From assembly GCA_002501605.1 (NCBI GenBank), contig DANW01000013.1, forward strand, positions 1 to 48,920: a stretch of 48,920 nucleotides of DNA, read 5' to 3'. Positions 1 to 7,805 of this stretch are shown piece after piece (the stretch's first letter is position 1; each line of letters begins with the position of its first letter). A model generated the notes under the pieces. That model made no database searches and was not told the DNA's origin. It saw only the letters and a program-made list of their open reading frames with translations. Origin of the DNA: Euryarchaeota archaeon UBA28. Its GTDB lineage: Archaea; Thermoplasmatota; Poseidoniia; Poseidoniales; Thalassarchaeaceae. The translations under genes were made by a program, and so were the position numbers.

Positions 1-158
1 ACGATTGAACCCGCCAAATCCACTGTCAGAATTTGATGGGATATCTGCACACCTTCCAAACCCGAGTTGAGAATTTCTATTACAACCTGAGATGACTCAT
101 TCACTTGTTGATCGTGGAATGGCTCAAAGCCCGTCAAGAGAACTTTCCGGTCACTCAC
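1..158 (-). CDS. pcp: Pyroglutamyl-peptidase I (family C15), 5' part only, cut by left window edge
   Basis: Reading the reverse strand from a GTG at 158 gives 52 open codons to the window edge, starting M-S-D-R-K-V-L-L-T-G-F-E-P-F. The block K-V-L-L-T-G-F-E-P-F followed by a conserved N-E-S-S stretch matches the N terminus of pyrrolidone-carboxylate peptidases, which remove N-terminal pyroglutamate from peptides in the cytoplasm. The catalytic Glu, Cys and His lie further on and are outside the window, so activity cannot be judged. An upstream in-frame TTG at 173 is possible, but GTG 158 places the core strand where the family normally has it. The gene is divergent from the small membrane protein at 244. 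Identification rests on the N-terminal signature only. Confidence 0.72.
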   Translation of the reverse strand, partial: MSDRKVLLTGFEPFHDQQVNESSQVVIEILNSGLEGVQISHQILTVDLAGSI

Positions 159-243
159 GACTTTTGCGAACAAATGGTAAGAATTGTTTTTTTCGCATCA
201 TTTATCAGTCACATTCATCCATATTGGCAAACTCCAGTTCGTC

Positions 244-570
244 ATGGAGCACGATTATGTCGTCATCCTTCCAACCGAAACCCAGGAGGATGAGGTGACT
301 GCAGCTGGAGTAATCTCTGTGATTTGGAGAGAGTTAAGCGGAGGAGTTGGTCCATGGGGTGCATTGAGGCCCATTGTTGCAGTGATTCTTTCGCTAGTTC
401 CGTTCCTTTTTCTGGGTCAGCACTTCAATCGACAACATAGGAAATCTGTTGGATGGTTTGTAATTCAATTCCCATTACTATTGTCAATCTTCCTCTGGCC
501 GGTATTATTCATATGGTCGATTGTTGATGCATGGTGGGTCTCGAGCGGAATCGTTGCAAGGTCCAGATAG
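244..570 (+). CDS. Small membrane protein with two predicted helices, function unknown
   Basis: This 108-residue protein starts at ATG 244. The open frame extends upstream to a TTG at 184, but that stretch is not convincing. The first 40 residues are acidic and soluble-looking (M-E-H-D-Y-V-V-I-L-P). Two hydrophobic segments follow, at about 41-61 (around P-I-V-A-V-I-L-S-L-V) and about 71-98 (around F-P-L-L-L-S-I-F-L-W-P), separated by a short basic loop that reads Q-H-F-N-R-Q-H-R-K. The basic loop suggests both ends lie outside or are re-entrant, but topology is uncertain. I do not recognise a family. It ends 1 nt before the convergent gene at 572, leaving no room for a terminator. Confidence 0.55.
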   Translation: MEHDYVVILPTETQEDEVTAAGVISVIWRELSGGVGPWGALRPIVAVILSLVPFLFLGQHFNRQHRKSVGWFVIQFPLLLSIFLWPVLFIWSIVDAWWVSSGIVARSR

Positions 571-571
571 T

Positions 572-1045
572 TCAGAAATCTTCTGGGAGTTGGATCGGAC
601 TGAAAAGATGGCCGGGGCTGGTTGCTTTCGATAATTGCGACCTAGTTACGTATTCCCAATCTCTGAGGACTGCAAGGGCGGATAAAAATGGTAATTCTGT
701 CTCATTTAGTACTGTTCTAACTATCGTGTCTAGTATGTCCATCCTATCTTGGTCAACTGACTCCAATACCCTCTCAAGAGGGAATGAATCTAGAATAGGA
801 GACTCATCAATCAACTGTAATTCGCGAGGGGATAATATCTCAGCCGGGAGAGTTTCGCCACTTAATGAAGCTGTTTCCTGCAACTTTTCTAGTATTATTC
901 GAATGTATTTTGAAACCACCAGAGATACTTCGATGATTGGTTGACTATACTGATTAACGAAATTAACCATATTCTCATGCAGGAATAGTTGCTTTTCCTC
1001 AACTGAAGATGAGGGGCTAGGGATTTGGCCGCCATCATCGTCCAT
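572..1045 (-). CDS. Acidic soluble protein of 157 residues, function unknown
   Basis: The start is ATG at 1045, 31 nt after the stop of the large repeat protein on the same strand, so the two may be co-transcribed. The product is acidic, rich in Leu, Glu and Ser, and looks almost entirely helical. It has no signal peptide or membrane segment, so it is probably cytoplasmic. The first 20 residues are low-complexity (D-D-D-G-G then P-S-P-S-S-S). No catalytic motif or known domain can be seen. The same region carries a 137-residue open frame on the other strand, which lacks the amino-acid composition of a real protein. No clear ribosome-binding site precedes the start. Confidence 0.6.
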   Translation of the reverse strand: MDDDGGQIPSPSSSVEEKQLFLHENMVNFVNQYSQPIIEVSLVVSKYIRIILEKLQETASLSGETLPAEILSPRELQLIDESPILDSFPLERVLESVDQDRMDILDTIVRTVLNETELPFLSALAVLRDWEYVTRSQLSKATSPGHLFSPIQLPEDF

Positions 1046-1076
1046 GTCTAGTCCAAGAGGAGGTCGTTCATGAGTA

Positions 1077-4000
1077 CTAGGTTGATCTATCGTCGTATCT
1101 TATCGGAGACCCGCTATTCCCCCTTAGGCCATCCAATAAATCATCTTCAATCTCGAAATGATCGTTTAGCCAGTCCCCATCAGTATCCCAATTAGTGGGA
1201 TCAGTACCGTCGGCGATCTGATCTCCGTCTATGTCTAAGACCCACCAACCATAAACGTACTCGCCTAGGAAGATATTAGGCAAATGGTACTGGTCGCCTG
1301 CAATCCTGTTGAATGAATCTGCCCATTCTCCATTCAGCAGGGTAATGTCATTACTGTTATCCACATTCTCATAATCCAAGTCGTTATCCTGAATGACCAA
1401 TGCATATAGCATATCATTATCATTTATTTTATTCATTCTGAAATAATTGGTCGATATTGCTGAGCTCCCTGAGCACGTACCCAGAAGACTCTCTCTAAGT
1501 TGCCACCATTCTGAAACTTGGTTTCCGGAGCAATCTAGAAGACTAGAGTCTCGGATAAGTGAGGGCGATGACATGGAGGCGTTCACAACGCCATAGTATT
1601 CTTGGAAATTATTGAAGGGCTGGTAGACACAGCTACCCCCTGAGCAATCCCAGGACCCGTCATTGTCGGCATCTTGCCCTGCATCTGTTGGATCCGTTGG
1701 ATCATGAGTGAACCAAGCCCAATCTAGGGCAGGCCTTGAGATAACGCCATTTGAGACTTGAACAGGCTTCCAAACTACGGAGGTGACTTGATGCCATACT
1801 ACAGAAATATGCATAAGTGAAGACCAATTATCATTTGTCTCATTCCATCCGCGATAATACTCATAGAAGTCTGGCATCATATCTCCATCGGTGTCATTAT
1901 CCAGCGGATTTGTTCCATACTTGAAAATCTCCCTACCGTCCGATAGATTATCGTCACGTAGATAGGAGTCTACTAGTCCATCCACAAAGACTGGCCTCAT
2001 TACAATTGAGTCATCATCTGAATCTTCATCCAATGGGTGTGTCCCATTCTCGTACTCCATCCAATTTGAGAAAAGTAGTGGTTGTGTGCCCTGACCTAAC
2101 TGCCACTCCTGAGAATATTCTGTAAATTGTCTCGCCTCCCAAAGTCCCTGTGATGCTGGAATATCTGAGATTTGTCTATCAAACCAACCGTCTGAATCTG
2201 GGTCATAATTGATGTCTAATGGGTTTACTGGATTTAGAGACCAGCGATAGTCATTCACTGGAAGGAATTCCCCATAGACCGAGTAACAGAACTCCCAGCC
2301 ATCAGGCATATTGTCTGAATCAGAGTCTTCATCTGTGGGGTCACTTATCCCTGCCAGACTAAAATTGAAATTATCTGAATTTACAGCATTAATCAGTCCC
2401 ATTCTGTCTGAGGATTCTATGCTCTTGCTCTTGAAAATATTATACAATTGGCCAAATGCTGCAACGTAATTCATACCATCCTCATCCATGAATGCATTGA
2501 TAGCATCCGCACCATATGAAACCAAGCCAGTCTCATTAGGGATTGTCCCAACCGCTATTTTCTTACCAAAAATTCTCGATTCATATTCTGCCAGATTATC
2601 AAATGACTCTGAGTCAGAAATTTGACCGTCTCCGTCACAGTCATAGGAGTCTCCATCAGAATCCCTGTATACATCTGACCCGGTAAGTAGATTCATCTCC
2701 CAGATATTTTCTTCGAGATTCCACTGGGTAAACCAGTATTCGTAGCCGTCACTCATTCCATCCCTATCGGTGTCAACGTCATTTGGATCTGAAATTCCTA
2801 GCAGAGCGGAAAGTAATGGCTTAGCAGGCATTCCCGATAGCCAATCTTGATACTGCTCCATGGCAATCTTAGCCTTTCCTTCCTTTCCAAATAATATCCT
2901 AAATACTCTATTGTTAGCCTCGGTTGGATCTATCGAGTCTGCTTCTTCCCACATTCTAGGGGCGTCTGGAGGAGAAAGTGCACCATTTGCGGGGTTATTA
3001 TTGGTTAGATTGAGTTCCACCAAGTCAGTGATCCCATCCAAATCTGAGTCGTAATATCCATCACCGGCGACTAAAGGATTGAGGGTCCACACAGAATCGG
3101 TTGAGTTCCATCTGGTAAATATCAGTTCGATTCCATCCAATAGACCATCTCCATCGGTATCTGGATCATTGGGGTCTGCAGTCAATCCCGAGAGGTTCCT
3201 TTGATCATCTGACATAAAATGCCCGAAGGATAGCGTTGATTCGGCGGAAAGCCAAGGAGTCGGTAGTAATTCACCACCTACGCTTAGTAGGTAAAATTGA
3301 GGAGAAGTGACCAGTGGATCGGTTTCGCTGAGGTTTCCATCAATTGAATTGTACTCCTCCCAATTGTTCATTCCATCTCCGTCTGGGTCTCCATCTTGGT
3401 CTCTCTCATTCACGGGATTTAGAGTCCAGTGCTCTTCAAAAAGGCTCCATCTGGCATGATAAAATTCCCATCCATCAGGCATTCCGTCTCTATCAGAATC
3501 TGAGGAAAGAGGATTTCCAGAACCCACATCATTAGTTGTTGTACCATTAATCAGACTTAGATAAGCAGTACTTGTAAATTCTCCAAAGGATCCAGGGGCC
3601 AATCCAAGCCATGATGCATGGGATAAGTTCGTAGTGAAGTTTTCTGGGAATGGTAGCCCGGATTCTGTTTCATCATTGAAAATGATTTGATCTTTCAGAT
3701 GATATTCAAGCCAATTAACGAGTTGTTCATCCAAAGACAGCGAGCCGTCCATATTGACATCATATCCATCCCCATCCGGATTATTCAATGAATCGGAGCC
3801 ATTTAGTGGGTTAATTCCCCTGTTTTCTTTATTCCAGGAACATGCATATCTTGCCTCCCATCCATCGGGAAGTGAGTCCCCGTCCGAATCTATGTTATTT
3901 GGATCAGTAGGGATCCATGACAAAGCTGACTCGTTAGACTCGCCATGAGATGGGAGTCCCTCTCTGATTACATCATCAATAATTTGACCCCATTGATACT

Positions 4001-6815
4001 CGCACAAGTTGGAAAGGCCATCACCGTCGGCATCCTCGTCTGCATCGTTGGGGTTTCGTGGATCTAGTGTCCACAGGTTTCCTCCTGTGTAGATGTCCCC
4101 TACCCATCTTCTATTCTCGATTTCCCATCCATCAGGCATGCCATCTCCATCAGTGTCGGGGTTACTGGGGTCTGTTGGCCCATCAGTACCGCCACCTGCC
4201 CCGGATCCCAGCCATCCTTCGAGATGAACTGTTTCTGTTTGGGAAGAGGATTCGTCACACACATAATTATCGTTCAGATAGTGACATTCGAATGAAGTGG
4301 AGTCCATGAACCACCCCCAATATTCCTCTCCATCAGTCAATCCGTCTCCGTCTGAGTCGATGTTTCTTGGGTCTGTTCCATTCATTCCAAATTCTGATGA
4401 GTTAACATACCTGTATTCTTCTAGATTGCTCCAGTCTCTCGTAAAGATGGTCCCATCAATGAGTGGGAAGCTGACGCCGTCCGCATCTGCGTCCCTGTAC
4501 CTATCAAATGGATCGGTGGGGTCCAGTCCGTGGGAGAACTCCCATCCATCAGGCATACCGTCGAAATCTGAATCTTTGGACATCGGGTCTATCGGCATTA
4601 TATTCATGAATCTACCCGGGGAAGCTCCGGCGAAGATCCAATTTTCCTCACCTTCTTCCATGGAAACAAGGTTGGTAACCAGTCCTGGCATACGAGTCTG
4701 ATTTGAGTATGGGCCAAGCACGCCTGTGTGACCTCCCTCTAGGCACCAAGTCCCATCTTTAGACCCAAGAACTACCATTCCATCTATTGCCAATACAGAA
4801 TGAATATCATTGGCTCCTTCTGACCATCGCTCGGAATTGAACATCCTGTCATTGCTAATTGACGACCTCGGCATTTGAATGAATATCGAGAGGTCGATTA
4901 GATGTAGACCACCAGCTGTACCCATCCAAACTCCAGTTATCTCTTCCAAATTACCATCCTGAAGAAGTGGCCCAGCTGGCTCAAGTACGTTAACGACTGC
5001 GGATTTCGATTCATTAAGAAGATCGGCCATCCTGACGAATGTTTCGGCGTCTTCAATATCAAATACCCACCATGGATTTCCTGCAGAAGTAATACCATCG
5101 GTTGTATTCCAAGCTATGAGGCCAGAGTCAGTTGCCAGCAGAAGCAATGGACCTCTGCCTTTCATCGGAACTTGTATCGCATCATTGACTGAAACTTCAG
5201 CGTCCGATAGGATTTCAGTTAGCTCCATATTGGGAGCTTCAGAGCTTATTCCGATGGATTGGCCACCACTCCAACAATCTCCATTTATCCCTTGATCTGC
5301 GAAACTGAGTGTCCATGCCTTATTTTCCCCGAAGACTAGTAAATCCAGATTATTACCTCCGGTGTTTAGCTCTAGCATGTTGATAACTCTTCCAATATTG
5401 GAATCAGAAACAGACGACATTATCGGTAAGCCGTTTTCCATGGATATGCAATGAACGCCTTGATTTGTACCAATTATCATGAAGTCTGTGGTTTCAGAGG
5501 GGGACCACCTAATCATCGAGGTCATCTCCAATCCAGCTCTTAGTTCATGAGACGAGGAAACGCCACCTAGAGGATCCAAAGCGGTAATGCCGTATTTCGA
5601 TCCGACCAATATCCTCTCTTGATCTGTGTCCTTCAACATCGAATGAACTGCACCATCAACTAAGGGGGTTTGTGTGGATTGGTCAAAGAAAAGCACTGGT
5701 CCGCCATGACTAGTACCAGCTGTTCCCCTCACGCCTGGCTTTACCCAAGATCCATCGTCAAAATGTACCATATATTCCTCGTAGTTGCTAAACGCCTCTC
5801 CCCAAGCAGAGGTAGCAGTAGAAGTATCTGGTATGACAAAACCATCTCTATCCATATCCCAGCCGTCGTTGTCAGAATCAGCGATTGCGTCACTGGCATT
5901 TCTGGGATCGAGACCATAGTGTGCCTCCCAGCCATCGGGAATCCCATCCCCCGGAACAACCAATCCAGAAGCCAACAGATCTGACCAAGAGTAGTAGTCA
6001 GAATCTGATCTAGTTGGATCGGTACCAAGCCACCCGCTGTCCCCGGTCGGCCTCTCAAAGATATCTTGGCAAGATAATTCACTCAAACCCTGTATCGTTC
6101 CCGAGCACCAAAGTCCGTCTCTCTCGGTTATCCAATAGTCTGGTATTCCGAATGAGTACTCTTCTGCGTTCGAATATCTTTCTGTAATATCGATATCTCC
6201 ATCTCTATTGACATCAAATCCGTCACCACAACCAAAGCTGAAATCATCACATCTATCGATATCCTCTACTCTATCAGAGGGGTCCAGCGGATCGAACCAA
6301 AGACAGGTCCAAGCATTAGTCGCGTTCAGGTATCCAAGTCCGCCCTCAGTACACATGTGGATCTCATAGCCATCGGGAAGTCCATCCCCATCAGTATCAG
6401 CCTTAGTTGGATCAAGATACTCCCTATTTCCAGACTGAGTCAATTCTGGTGGCTTGCCAGTCAAAGAAAGCCTATCTGTGAAGCACTTATCTAAGGTGTA
6501 TGGCCAACAGTATTCCAGAAGGGCAACTGCACCATCCCTATCGTGATCTGACATGTTGTCAGTGCCGTTATTCATATCTAATCCTAAGACCTCAAAATTC
6601 CCGAATGGGTCTTCGAAAATGATACTCTCGCCATATATTGATTCATACTGATCTGGTATTCTGTCCTCATCGACATCCGTTGCAGGAGGAGCGCCTCCAC
6701 CTGCATCTGTGGGGTTTGTCGAATCAACGGGAGATTGGGGTCTCGTTTGAGAGACGAAGGCTAAGCTACTAAGCAAAAGTAGCACGATGAATGCCGCAGT
6801 CTGCTTTCTCCTCAT
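1077..6815 (-). CDS. Giant secreted protein with thrombospondin-type-3-like acidic repeats and an internal beta-propeller
   Basis: The protein has 1912 residues. Residues 1-25 form a signal peptide (M-R-R-K then a Leu-rich core). The mature part carries about 20 copies of an acidic loop of the type D-S-D-x-D-G-M-P-D-G-W-E, which resembles the calcium-binding loops of thrombospondin type 3 repeats. They sit in a larger module with recurring W-x-L-N-P and N-x-x-E-Y motifs, spaced at roughly 60-120 residues. Residues about 365-740 lack these loops. They instead show about seven short strand motifs such as I-L-V-G-S-K-Y-G-I-T-A-L-D and L-L-A-T-D-S-G-L-I-A-W-N, as in a PQQ/WD40-like propeller. There is no C-terminal membrane helix or sorting motif, so release or non-covalent attachment is inferred. 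A Gly-rich ribosome-binding-like stretch (GGGGG) lies 6 nt before the ATG. A role in adhesion or as a surface scaffold is likely but unproven. Confidence 0.85.
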   Translation of the reverse strand: MRRKQTAAFIVLLLLSSLAFVSQTRPQSPVDSTNPTDAGGGAPPATDVDEDRIPDQYESIYGESIIFEDPFGNFEVLGLDMNNGTDNMSDHDRDGAVALLEYCWPYTLDKCFTDRLSLTGKPPELTQSGNREYLDPTKADTDGDGLPDGYEIHMCTEGGLGYLNATNAWTCLWFDPLDPSDRVEDIDRCDDFSFGCGDGFDVNRDGDIDITERYSNAEEYSFGIPDYWITERDGLWCSGTIQGLSELSCQDIFERPTGDSGWLGTDPTRSDSDYYSWSDLLASGLVVPGDGIPDGWEAHYGLDPRNASDAIADSDNDGWDMDRDGFVIPDTSTATSAWGEAFSNYEEYMVHFDDGSWVKPGVRGTAGTSHGGPVLFFDQSTQTPLVDGAVHSMLKDTDQERILVGSKYGITALDPLGGVSSSHELRAGLEMTSMIRWSPSETTDFMIIGTNQGVHCISMENGLPIMSSVSDSNIGRVINMLELNTGGNNLDLLVFGENKAWTLSFADQGINGDCWSGGQSIGISSEAPNMELTEILSDAEVSVNDAIQVPMKGRGPLLLLATDSGLIAWNTTDGITSAGNPWWVFDIEDAETFVRMADLLNESKSAVVNVLEPAGPLLQDGNLEEITGVWMGTAGGLHLIDLSIFIQMPRSSISNDRMFNSERWSEGANDIHSVLAIDGMVVLGSKDGTWCLEGGHTGVLGPYSNQTRMPGLVTNLVSMEEGEENWIFAGASPGRFMNIMPIDPMSKDSDFDGMPDGWEFSHGLDPTDPFDRYRDADADGVSFPLIDGTIFTRDWSNLEEYRYVNSSEFGMNGTDPRNIDSDGDGLTDGEEYWGWFMDSTSFECHYLNDNYVCDESSSQTETVHLEGWLGSGAGGGTDGPTDPSNPDTDGDGMPDGWEIENRRWVGDIYTGGNLWTLDPRNPNDADEDADGDGLSNLCEYQWGQIIDDVIREGLPSHGESNESALSWIPTDPNNIDSDGDSLPDGWEARYACSWNKENRGINPLNGSDSLNNPDGDGYDVNMDGSLSLDEQLVNWLEYHLKDQIIFNDETESGLPFPENFTTNLSHASWLGLAPGSFGEFTSTAYLSLINGTTTNDVGSGNPLSSDSDRDGMPDGWEFYHARWSLFEEHWTLNPVNERDQDGDPDGDGMNNWEEYNSIDGNLSETDPLVTSPQFYLLSVGGELLPTPWLSAESTLSFGHFMSDDQRNLSGLTADPNDPDTDGDGLLDGIELIFTRWNSTDSVWTLNPLVAGDGYYDSDLDGITDLVELNLTNNNPANGALSPPDAPRMWEEADSIDPTEANNRVFRILFGKEGKAKIAMEQYQDWLSGMPAKPLLSALLGISDPNDVDTDRDGMSDGYEYWFTQWNLEENIWEMNLLTGSDVYRDSDGDSYDCDGDGQISDSESFDNLAEYESRIFGKKIAVGTIPNETGLVSYGADAINAFMDEDGMNYVAAFGQLYNIFKSKSIESSDRMGLINAVNSDNFNFSLAGISDPTDEDSDSDNMPDGWEFCYSVYGEFLPVNDYRWSLNPVNPLDINYDPDSDGWFDRQISDIPASQGLWEARQFTEYSQEWQLGQGTQPLLFSNWMEYENGTHPLDEDSDDDSIVMRPVFVDGLVDSYLRDDNLSDGREIFKYGTNPLDNDTDGDMMPDFYEYYRGWNETNDNWSSLMHISVVWHQVTSVVWKPVQVSNGVISRPALDWAWFTHDPTDPTDAGQDADNDGSWDCSGGSCVYQPFNNFQEYYGVVNASMSSPSLIRDSSLLDCSGNQVSEWWQLRESLLGTCSGSSAISTNYFRMNKINDNDMLYALVIQDNDLDYENVDNSNDITLLNGEWADSFNRIAGDQYHLPNIFLGEYVYGWWVLDIDGDQIADGTDPTNWDTDGDWLNDHFEIEDDLLDGLRGNSGSPIRYDDRST

Positions 6816-6889
6816 GGAATGCCCCCAGCTAAGTGGCCTTCAACGTCCTCGACTGACTTATGATGGTGATGGAGCGTCGTTCGGACATG

Positions 6890-6899
6890 TATCCGGATA
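6890..6899. promoter_or_regulatory. Perfect 10-bp palindrome in a divergent intergenic region
   Basis: TATCCGGATA is its own reverse complement. It lies in the 192-bp gap between the divergent repeat-protein gene (start 6815, -) and the MBL hydrolase (start 7008, +), about 75 nt upstream of the former. It could be an operator half-site or chance. Confidence 0.25.
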
Positions 6900-6943
6900 A
6901 AGTGTGTCTGGAAACAGCGAAAATGTCCAAAAATAGTCTTCAA

Positions 6944-6953
6944 AAAATATAAT
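6944..6953 (+). promoter_or_regulatory. Candidate archaeal TATA box for the MBL hydrolase gene
   Basis: AAAATATAAT is the most A/T-rich block in the gap and fits the archaeal TATA consensus. Transcription starting about 25 nt downstream would give a leader of roughly 30 nt before ATG 7008. Confidence 0.4.
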
Positions 6954-7007
6954 CATAGGATTTGTTCAAAGGTCGTCGGCTCGCGCGTACCCCCGATATC
7001 AGTGAGT

Positions 7008-7805
7008 ATGGAGATAACGCATCTAGGGAGTGGAAGCAGGGGCAACTCTGTCTTACTCTCCACTCCAGAGTCCAATGTATTGATTGACTGTGGCTTTTCT
7101 CTGAAAAAAACTGAGTCTAAATTGCAAAAGTTGGATGTTAATCCCAAAGAGATTGATACTATCTTAGTAACACATCATCACTCTGACCACTCCAAGTCAG
7201 CATTGAGGGCTTCTAAGAAGTGGGGTTGTAATCTAATCAGTAATGCTGAGACTGCAAGAAGACTAGAATGGGAAGATACAGCAAGGCTGAGAATTTTCTC
7301 AGAGCTAGAAAGAATTGACGCGGGCGTTGATATCAGCTTACTCACAGTCCCAGTGCCACATGATGATGCGGAGAATGTGGCAGTCATAGCATGTGACAGT
7401 GATGGGAAGAGGGCCGCAGTGGTCACAGATCTGGGAGAGGTGACCGCTGAGTTAATTTCTCATCTCAAAAATTGCAATCATATTTCTATTGAGGCGAACT
7501 ATGACCATGATAGGCTGATGAGGGGGGGATATCCTGACTCTCTGAAAAGGAGGGTTTCTGGTAGAGGAGGACATCTCTCTAATTATCAGACTGCCAATGC
7601 GCTCCAAGAGATCGTGCATCCAGAACTGCACAGCATAGTTCTCTGCCATCTTTCTGAGAGTAATAATCAACCTCATATTGCGGAAAGTGAAGTTCTCATG
7701 GGGATCTGCGACTCATTTGATGGAAGTCTAAGTATATCCAAACAGGAAGGTCCAGATTTCAGTAATTGGATTGGACAGAGTAATCCCGAAAGGATAGTTG
7801 CATGA
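7008..7805 (+). CDS. MBL-fold metallo-hydrolase, WalJ/YycJ-like
   Basis: This 265-residue cytoplasmic protein belongs to the metallo-beta-lactamase superfamily. The N terminus reads H-L-G-S-G-S-R-G-N-S, typical of the YycJ/WalJ branch. The metal-binding motif is H56-x-H58-x-D60-H61 (T-H-H-H-S-D-H). Further ligands are plausible at the His of V-P-H-D-D and the Asp of V-T-D-L-G. The family's substrates are poorly defined; related proteins are implicated in phosphodiester hydrolysis and DNA-damage responses. I chose ATG 7008 over GTG 7002, since the two extra residues add nothing to the conserved strand. Its stop codon (7803-7805) directly abuts the stop of the convergent STAND regulator (7806-7808). 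The substrate cannot be told from sequence. Confidence 0.85.
   Translation: MEITHLGSGSRGNSVLLSTPESNVLIDCGFSLKKTESKLQKLDVNPKEIDTILVTHHHSDHSKSALRASKKWGCNLISNAETARRLEWEDTARLRIFSELERIDAGVDISLLTVPVPHDDAENVAVIACDSDGKRAAVVTDLGEVTAELISHLKNCNHISIEANYDHDRLMRGGYPDSLKRRVSGRGGHLSNYQTANALQEIVHPELHSIVLCHLSESNNQPHIAESEVLMGICDSFDGSLSISKQEGPDFSNWIGQSNPERIVA

Noticed and set aside
531..944. 137-residue open frame (+) opposite the acidic protein at 572-1045
   Set aside because: It is Ser/Asn-rich without hydrophobic pattern. The minus-strand frame has a more protein-like composition and a sensible place after the repeat-protein gene.
1077..6815. Repeated short DNA blocks that could suggest a CRISPR or tandem repeat array
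   Set aside because: The blocks are spaced irregularly and lie in frame within a coding sequence, encoding the D-x-D-G-M-P-D-G-W-E loops.
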